Below, piece by piece: positions 13,085-18,199 of a stretch of DNA of 18,199 nt. Source of the stretch: CAZNKO01 sp964573855 (lineage in GTDB: Bacteria; Patescibacteriota; Patescibacteriia; UBA9934; GWF2-40-263); assembly GCA_964573855.1 (NCBI GenBank), contig CAZNKO010000016.1, positions 1 through 18,199 on the forward strand. Reading direction: 5' to 3'. Both the position numbers and the translations under genes were made by a program. Under the pieces are notes generated by a model. That model ran no database searches, had not been told where the DNA came from, and saw nothing but the letters and a program-made list of their open reading frames with translations. Position 1 is the stretch's first letter, and the number at the start of each line of letters is the position of its first letter.

Positions 13085-13834
13085 ATGAGTCTCTTAAGAA
13101 TCGACAATACATCGAAGCATTTCGGCGGCGTGAAAGCCGTGGACCAGTGTCAATTTCGCGTTGAAGGAAAGTCTATCACAGCGGTGGTGGGTCCGAATGG
13201 GGCTGGCAAGACTACGGTTTTTCAGATCGTCGCCGGGCTTCTCGAGGCGGACAGTGGTACGATCGTGTTTCGTGGGAAAGATTTAACACACCAGGCGGCC
13301 TGGCAGAGGGCGCGGGCGGGGATTTCGCGCACGTTTCAGCTCTCACGGCTCTTTCGGAACCTCACGGTCGAGGAAAATCTCCTGCTCGCGCTTCGGCAAG
13401 ATGACCATCAGCTTTGGTCCATGCTTCGACGAGGGCCGGGAGTGAGAGATTCAGAACGTGCTCAAATTCGCGAAGTCATGAAACGGGTGGGGCTCGACGT
13501 TGATCTCGCGACTCTCGTCACAGACCTCTCTTACGGCCAGCAGAAATTGTTTGATCTGTGTCGAGGACTGATTCATCCGCACACGTTTCTCATGCTCGAT
13601 GAGCCGGTGGCAGGTGTGAATCCGGTCCTGCGCGAAAAGTTCAAGGGGATTTTGAAGGAATTGAAAGCAGCCGGGGAGACGATTCTTCTTATCGAACACG
13701 ATATGGATTTTGTGCGCTCTGTCGCGGATCGTGTCATTGTGATGGATCAGGGGAAAGTGCTTGCGGAAGGGGAGCCCGAGGAGGTTTTGCGTGATCCGCG
13801 AGTGCTTGATGCTTATCTCGGAATGACGTTATGA
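13085..13834 (+). CDS. livG: Branched-chain amino-acid ABC transporter ATP-binding protein LivG
   Basis: This 249-residue ATPase is one of the two that power the importer. It has Walker A GPNGAGKTT (36-44), Q-loop region SRTFQLSRLF (81-90), signature LSYGQ (148-152), Walker B LMLDEP (169-174) followed by VAGVNP, and the H-loop histidine H205 in LLIEHDMDF. LSYGQ and AGVNP are typical of LivG rather than LivF. Its TGA stop overlaps the next ATG (ATGA), so translation of the UPF0462 gene is probably coupled to it. Confidence 0.93.
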   Translation: MSLLRIDNTSKHFGGVKAVDQCQFRVEGKSITAVVGPNGAGKTTVFQIVAGLLEADSGTIVFRGKDLTHQAAWQRARAGISRTFQLSRLFRNLTVEENLLLALRQDDHQLWSMLRRGPGVRDSERAQIREVMKRVGLDVDLATLVTDLSYGQQKLFDLCRGLIHPHTFLMLDEPVAGVNPVLREKFKGILKELKAAGETILLIEHDMDFVRSVADRVIVMDQGKVLAEGEPEEVLRDPRVLDAYLGMTL

Positions 13835-14373
13835 GCAGTGTGATTCCAAAAAAGGGAGAAACGCGTCTTACGGTCGAGCGGCAGTGGGACGGTTCTCCGT
13901 GCCCGGACGCTCTCGTGCGGGCGGAGGTTTCGCTTGCGCAAACGCGCGAGGGCGTGCGCGTGCACGTACGCGCCCCTGCGCTCGCGGACGCGCGCATCCC
14001 CGCCATGCCCACAGGCACACGCGTCGCGAACCTTTGGGAATACGATGTCGTGGAAGTGTTTTTTGTGGGGCCCGGGCATCAGTATCTCGAACTGGAACTC
14101 GGCGCAGGCGGCCACTGGCTCCTTCTCTCGTTTGATGAGATCCGTCATCGCTCAAACGAGCACGAGCACCTTGCGCTCAAGGTGGATTGGAAGCAGGAGG
14201 CGGGAATTTGGATGAGCGAAACCGTTATTCCGCTCAACCTCATCCCAAAACCCTTCCGCGCCTTAAACGCCTTTGTGATCGCGCGCGGGTTTTTTCTCGC
14301 CATGAGCCCCGTCTCGGGCGCGGAGCCGGATTTTCATCAACCGGACAAGTATCCGGAGGCGCGATTGGGATAA
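13831..14373 (+). CDS. UPF0462 (C4orf33-like) family protein inside the liv operon
   Basis: This 180-residue soluble protein has no signal peptide. The block LWEYDVVEVFF (68-78), QYLELELGAGGHWLLL (84-99) and the later PDFHQPDKY (166-174) resemble, from memory, the UPF0462 family (human C4orf33: LWDYEVVEAFF, QYLEVEL, PDFH), a DOMON/CBM9-like beta-sandwich of unknown function. The start overlaps the livG stop by 4 nt and livF follows 44 nt later across a heptamer repeat, so it is embedded in the transporter operon. The first third is unusually rich in CGCG-type codons. A ligand-binding or accessory role for the transporter is inference from position only; an opportunistic insertion into the operon is the alternative. 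Confidence 0.8.
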   Translation: MSSVIPKKGETRLTVERQWDGSPCPDALVRAEVSLAQTREGVRVHVRAPALADARIPAMPTGTRVANLWEYDVVEVFFVGPGHQYLELELGAGGHWLLLSFDEIRHRSNEHEHLALKVDWKQEAGIWMSETVIPLNLIPKPFRALNAFVIARGFFLAMSPVSGAEPDFHQPDKYPEARLG

Positions 14374-14379
14374 ACACCG

Positions 14380-14407
14380 TAGAAAGTAGAAGGTAGAAAG
14401 TAGAAAG
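14380..14407. repeat. Heptanucleotide tandem repeat (TAGAAAG)4 before livF
   Basis: Four 7-nt units run TAGAAAG, TAGAAGG, TAGAAAG, TAGAAAG. This is the same family as at 3325-3359, here between the UPF0462 gene and livF. Confidence 0.85.
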
Positions 14408-14417
14408 AAAATTTCGT

Positions 14418-15122
14418 ATGTTGCTCTCTGTTGAAAATTTATCGGCTGGCTATGGCGATCTTCAGGTGCTTCGGAGTGTGACGCTCAACGTCCAACCTGG
14501 AGAATTTGTGCTGTTGATTGGACCCAATGGCGCTGGAAAATCCACGATCTTGAAGAGCATTTTCAACCTCACCAGGAAAATGGCGGGCACTATTCAGTTT
14601 CAGGAAAAAGATGTCACTCATCTCCCAACCCACGGCCTCATTGAGGAGGGAATTGGGTTCGTGCCGCAGGGGCGTCTCGTGTTTCCATCGCTCACCGTCA
14701 AAGAAAATCTCGACATGGGCGGCTATCTTTTAAATCATCGCGCCACCCTCGAGGAAAATCGCGAACGAGTGTACGACCTATTCCCGGCGCTTCGGGAAAA
14801 GCGTCGCGAGCTCGCAGGGAATTTGTCAGGCGGGCAGCAACAGCAGCTCTCGATCGGCCGCGCGCTCATGATGACGCCAAAACTTCTTTTGCTCGATGAA
14901 CCATCGCTCGGTCTTTCACCCAAACTCGTGCAAGAAGTTTTTTCAATATTAAAAAAATTGCAGGAACAAGGGACGACCCTCCTTGTGGTAGAGCAAAATG
15001 TCCGTCTGGCTCTTCCGTATGCAGATCGCGGGTATCTTCTTTCAGCCGGGCGAGTGAGATTCGCGGGAACGCGGTCAGAGCTTGCGTCGGAAGATCTGAT
15101 GCGCGACGCATTTCTTGCCTGA
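14418..15122 (+). CDS. livF: Branched-chain amino-acid ABC transporter ATP-binding protein LivF
   Basis: This 234-residue second ATPase completes the importer. It has Walker A GPNGAGKST (35-43), the Q-loop region GFVPQGRLVFPSLTVKENL (80-98), signature LSGGQ (136-140), Walker B LLLLDEP (156-162) and SLGLSPKLV. The switch region reads VVEQNVRLAL, with Q193-N194 where most ABC ATPases have His; this is usual in LivF. It is the last gene of the operon and converges on the PBP gene 19 nt downstream, with no hairpin terminator visible between them. Confidence 0.93.
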   Translation: MLLSVENLSAGYGDLQVLRSVTLNVQPGEFVLLIGPNGAGKSTILKSIFNLTRKMAGTIQFQEKDVTHLPTHGLIEEGIGFVPQGRLVFPSLTVKENLDMGGYLLNHRATLEENRERVYDLFPALREKRRELAGNLSGGQQQQLSIGRALMMTPKLLLLDEPSLGLSPKLVQEVFSILKKLQEQGTTLLVVEQNVRLALPYADRGYLLSAGRVRFAGTRSELASEDLMRDAFLA

Positions 15123-15127
15123 CGGCT

Positions 15128-15157
15128 GGGGAACGGGGAACTTAGGGAACAGGGAAC
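15128..15157. repeat. Heptanucleotide repeat (GGGGAAC) at the livF / PBP convergence
   Basis: GGGGAAC, GGGGAAC, a 9-nt unit TTAGGGAAC, then AGGGAAC follow the livF stop. The PBP stop codon and its last residues (PFPVP) are read from this repeat on the minus strand. Confidence 0.75.
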
Positions 15158-18069
15158 GGAGAGAGATCCGAAAGCGGGGCGGCGCCGGAAGCAGGAGTGA
15201 CGTGGACCAAAACGCCAGCGGCCTCCAGCCGGTCACTGCCGTCCTTGGGAGTCGCAACAGCCGAAAGAACCCAGTCGCCGTTTTCAGGAAGCGTCCATGG
15301 GAAGGTGAGGAAAGGGGAGGTTGGGCTGGTTTTCGAGCCAATTTCCGTGCGTGCTCCTGTGATCGGGGAGGCGGCAAAGACCGTAACCGAGCGGTACTGG
15401 TCCGGTTTCTCGAGCGAGAGGACGACACTGTAGCTTTCTTGAATGCGTTCGATCGTCTGACCGTTTTTCGGGTCAATGACTTCAAGGTGGCCGCTCACGG
15501 CTTCGGTTGCGATGCGGATGCCGACCGTCGAGGCGGCGCTATTGTCGATGTCATCGAAGGCGACCGCTCGGAGGGTGTGATAGCCGCGCGAAACCGAGTT
15601 CGGGATCGTGGTGAAGAGGCTGTAGGGAGCGCCCGTGTCTGAACCCAGGAAAAATCCATCCAAATAAAATTCCACACGTCGGACGCCGCGCGGAGCCGAG
15701 GCCGCCACACTCACGTCTAGGGCCCTTTCCGAAAGTTCGGTGTCCGAGAAGGGCTGGGTGATGAGAATCGTCGGGAAATTTGACGGAACATGGAGATCGT
15801 CGTATTCGGTCGGCGGCGCTTCACGGCTTACGGGGATGCCGGTTTCGAGCTCTCGGCGGGCGAGCCAGTTTTGGACCGCAGTCTCCCAATGGACGTAATA
15901 CGGGTCGCGGAACGGATCGACGGGCTGGGGCCCAAGCGGATTCGCGCGGTCGACGTAGAAGATGGTGGAATGATATTCCGCGTACAGGCGCTGCTGACGG
16001 TACGAGGGCGGGGTATATTCGGTCGCGAGTTTTCCGGAAGCGCGGTCCACGGTCACAATTTTTCCTGGCATGACACCGTCCAAGATGGCTTTCCCCGTGG
16101 AAGGGATCGTGGGGGCGACAAAGGGTTCGACCGGGGCGTCTTTGAGCGCAGTTTTCATGAACTGGTTCCAAATCGGGGCGGCAATGATCGAGCCGTCCGC
16201 TCCGCGCTTCATCGCGTCGTTGTTGCTGTTGCCGACCCAAACCCCCGCGGCAAGCGAAGGCGTGAAGCCGATCGTCCAGGCATCGTGGTAGTCGTTCGTG
16301 GTGCCTGTTTTTGCGGCCGCGGGCCTTCCCCCAAGCTGGAGAAAATTGTTGACTCCAAAAATAAACGCGCGCGCGGCATTGTCCGAGAGGACGTTCGAGA
16401 GCATGCGGGCAACGTTTGGCTCCATGACCGGGCGCCCCTCGCGCGGTTTCCATTCTTCCAGTACGTTTCCACCCGGCTCCTCCACCTTGAGGATCGCGAC
16501 CGGATCGAAATGAACGCCTTCGTTTGCAAACGTAGCATACGCGTTCACATGATCGAGTAATTTCACCTCCGCTCCCCCGAGCACGATCGCGAGCCCGAAG
16601 TTCGACCGGTCGCTGAAGGTGGTGTAGCCTAAGGCTTCGGCGAAATCGAGCGTCGCCTCCACGCCAACCAAATAGAGCATCTGTACCGCCGGAATGTTCA
16701 AGGATCCTTGCAGGGCCTGGCGCGCGCGAACCGGTCCGCGCTCTTTCAAGTCGTAGTTGTTTGGCGCATAGACTCCGACCACGGTCGGGAACTCGGTCTT
16801 TACGTCCCAGAGGACGGTATTCGGAGTGTAGCCCGCGGCAAACGCGTTTGCGTAGACGATCGGTTTGAAGGAGGAGCCAGGCTGACGCGGGCGCACCGTG
16901 ACATTCACCTGTCCGTGGATCTCATCGTCGAAATAATCTTTTGACCCCACCATAGCAACCACCTGCCCCGTCTTCGGATCCACGGCGGTGAGAGCCGCGT
17001 TCGTGAAGGCATACTGTTTCCCGCGCGCCTCCACTCCAGAGGTCACGGCTTCTTCAGCGGCTTTTTGAAAGTCCATGTTGAGGGAGGTCGTGATCTTGAG
17101 CCCGCCCTCCTCAACGGTCCGACGGCCGTAGCGTTCTTCCAAAATTTCTTTCACGTAAAACACGAAATGCGGGGCCGTGATGTTCGTCACTTTCGCTTTG
17201 ACCGGCGTGGCTTCCTTTTTTGCCTCGGAGGCCGTCTTCGTGTCGATAAATCCCATTTCCGCCATCCCATCCAAAATCCAGTCCCGCCGCGCATGGAGGA
17301 GGTCCGGATTGTTGAGGTAGGTCGTCGGGATTCGGGGGAGGGCAGCCAAGGTCGCGGCCTCGGCCAGGGTTAATTTATCCACGGTTTTTCCAAAGTAATT
17401 CTGGGCTGCGGCCTGGATGCCGTAATAGGTGGATCCAAAAGGGATCTCATTGAAATAGATTTGGAGGATTTCGTCTTTGGAATACCGGCGTTCGAGCTCG
17501 ATCGAGAGGATGAGCTCCTTCGCCTTGCGGGTGAGCGTCTTCTCGTTTGAGAGGATGGCGTTTTTGACGAGCTGTTGGGTGAGCGTCGAGCCGCCTCCGC
17601 GGCCTCCCCCGAAGAGGGCGGCGCGGGCGAGCCCCTTGAAGCTGAAGCCGTAATGGGTGCAGAAGGCTCGATCCTCGGCCGCGATGGTCGCCTGGACCGC
17701 CATGAGAGGGATCCCATTCGGATTCGTCTCCTTCAGGGGCTTATCATTGCAAAATCCCTCCTGCATCTTCACGAGCGTGCGGTTCTCGTCGTTGTAGATT
17801 TCATAGAGCAGCTGCTCACCGGTCCGGTCGTAGATTTTTGTGCTCTGTTTTACGAGCCTCTCGCTGAGCGCGTTCGGATCCGGCAGGTCCCGGCTCACAT
17901 AGGCGAACACGGCGAGGATCCCAATGGAGCCCGCGAGGATCGCGACGACAAAAAGAAGAGCGAAGTTCTTCACCCACTCTTTACGGGCTTGGCGTGAACC
18001 CTTTCGGTGTTCAAATGAGGAGCCCGCATCCCTCCAGCTGAACCCATTGCGACGGGGGAGAGAGGCCAT
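15142..18069 (-). CDS. Class A penicillin-binding protein (PBP1A type) with C-terminal Ig-like region
   Basis: This 975-residue bifunctional peptidoglycan synthase has a cytoplasmic basic N-terminus and one membrane anchor (about 36-58). The GT51 glycosyltransferase domain shows E132-D133-R-A-F-x-x-H139, GGSTLTQQLVKN (159-170) and RKAKELILSIELE (181-193). The transpeptidase domain shows S399-S-F-K402, S456-L-N458 and K587-T-G589. Residues past about 760 form a beta-rich tail with an Ig-like repeat (VEFYLDGFFLGSD, GYHTLRAVAFDD) and a second similar segment to the end. The ATG at 18069 has T at -1 and a plausible AGAAGG 6 nt upstream. The stop lies in a heptamer repeat shared with convergent livF. 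It polymerises and crosslinks wall peptidoglycan outside the membrane. Confidence 0.95.
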   Translation of the reverse strand: MASLPRRNGFSWRDAGSSFEHRKGSRQARKEWVKNFALLFVVAILAGSIGILAVFAYVSRDLPDPNALSERLVKQSTKIYDRTGEQLLYEIYNDENRTLVKMQEGFCNDKPLKETNPNGIPLMAVQATIAAEDRAFCTHYGFSFKGLARAALFGGGRGGGSTLTQQLVKNAILSNEKTLTRKAKELILSIELERRYSKDEILQIYFNEIPFGSTYYGIQAAAQNYFGKTVDKLTLAEAATLAALPRIPTTYLNNPDLLHARRDWILDGMAEMGFIDTKTASEAKKEATPVKAKVTNITAPHFVFYVKEILEERYGRRTVEEGGLKITTSLNMDFQKAAEEAVTSGVEARGKQYAFTNAALTAVDPKTGQVVAMVGSKDYFDDEIHGQVNVTVRPRQPGSSFKPIVYANAFAAGYTPNTVLWDVKTEFPTVVGVYAPNNYDLKERGPVRARQALQGSLNIPAVQMLYLVGVEATLDFAEALGYTTFSDRSNFGLAIVLGGAEVKLLDHVNAYATFANEGVHFDPVAILKVEEPGGNVLEEWKPREGRPVMEPNVARMLSNVLSDNAARAFIFGVNNFLQLGGRPAAAKTGTTNDYHDAWTIGFTPSLAAGVWVGNSNNDAMKRGADGSIIAAPIWNQFMKTALKDAPVEPFVAPTIPSTGKAILDGVMPGKIVTVDRASGKLATEYTPPSYRQQRLYAEYHSTIFYVDRANPLGPQPVDPFRDPYYVHWETAVQNWLARRELETGIPVSREAPPTEYDDLHVPSNFPTILITQPFSDTELSERALDVSVAASAPRGVRRVEFYLDGFFLGSDTGAPYSLFTTIPNSVSRGYHTLRAVAFDDIDNSAASTVGIRIATEAVSGHLEVIDPKNGQTIERIQESYSVVLSLEKPDQYRSVTVFAASPITGARTEIGSKTSPTSPFLTFPWTLPENGDWVLSAVATPKDGSDRLEAAGVLVHVTPASGAAPLSDLSPFPVP

Positions 18070-18199
18070 AGCTTGCCTTCTAGACTAGCCGAAATTTGGG
18101 AAAAGATGAAGCCGTCCTTGGTTTGTTCGAAACGTGGATATCTTGGGTGTAACACGGGAGTGATATTTTCCTCTTCGCGGGGAATGAATTTTTCCGCCT
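18070..18199. other. Upstream region of the PBP gene, no gene assigned
   Basis: These 130 nt to the right edge contain the AGAAGG ribosome-binding site of the PBP gene (about 18076-18081, minus strand). No convincing promoter hexamers are seen. A minus-strand frame enters from the right edge and stays open to 17970, but it would overlap the PBP start by 100 nt and is not called. Confidence 0.4.

Noticed and set aside
15790..16560. 256-aa plus-strand ORF
   Set aside because: It is antisense to the PBP transpeptidase region and has low-complexity Arg/Gly-rich composition.
17970..18155. Minus-strand frame at the right edge (HPRYPRFEQTKDGFIF...)
   Set aside because: The first part looks protein-like and could be the end of a gene outside the window, but it would overlap the PBP start by 100 nt in another frame. 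Not supportable without the flanking sequence.
1..18199. Recoded UGA (code 25) genome
   Set aside because: TGA ends rnhB, nfo, rnpA, livG and livF at the expected protein lengths.
1..18199. tRNA or rRNA genes
   Set aside because: I saw no cloverleaf, CCA end or rRNA landmark on either strand by reading; a tRNAscan or Rfam run was not possible.

Overview
The window reads as a chromosomal replication-origin neighbourhood from a bacterium, most likely a member of the Candidate Phyla Radiation (Patescibacteria), probably the ABY1 group (Uhrbacteria- or Magasanikbacteria-like). This rests on the compact layout, the sequence flavour of YidD, trigger factor and the left-edge membrane protein, scarce Shine-Dalgarno sites and abundant short intergenic repeats. 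It is inference without a database search. TGA is a normal stop here (rnhB, nfo, rnpA, livG, livF), so the UGA-glycine code of Gracilibacteria does not apply.

Layout. 1-508 (-): N-terminal part of a membrane-anchored protein running off the left edge. 586-1194 (-): rnhB. 1195-1356: divergent spacer bounded by a 19-nt inverted repeat. 1357-3327 (+): hppA, a membrane pyrophosphatase that appears to lack 10 residues of its catalytic core. 3590-4882 (+): trigger factor. 4883-5057: spacer whose ends form one long stem around several hairpins. 5058-5894 (+): nfo (endonuclease IV). 6009-6233 (+): a DUF167 protein whose start codon abuts a 38-bp palindrome. 6230-7140 (-): the classical rpmH-rnpA-yidD block, with a perfect 15-bp inverted repeat filling the rnpA-yidD gap. 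7141-7288: divergent spacer with DnaA boxes. 7289-8698 dnaA and 8965-10119 dnaN (+). 10134-15122 (+): a complete branched-chain amino-acid type ABC transporter, livK-livH-livM-livG-(UPF0462 gene)-livF, where many bacteria have recF/gyrB. 15142-18069 (-): a class A penicillin-binding protein with an Ig-like tail, convergent with livF.

How the genes work together. rpmH, rnpA, dnaA, dnaN, rnhB and nfo are replication, repair and RNA-processing housekeeping. Trigger factor and YidD serve protein folding and membrane insertion. HppA would energise the membrane, the Liv system would import amino acids, and the PBP builds the wall.

Four things stand out. (1) The HppA core lesion. (2) 16 of 17 assigned ATG starts have T at -1; the exception is locked by an upstream stop codon. 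(3) Five intergenic spots carry tandem repeats of different sequence but the same 7-nt period, three of them supplying gene 3' ends. (4) Inverted repeats or palindromes sit tightly against coding sequences in several spacers. A UPF0462/C4orf33-type gene inside the liv operon is the best candidate for an undescribed functional link.
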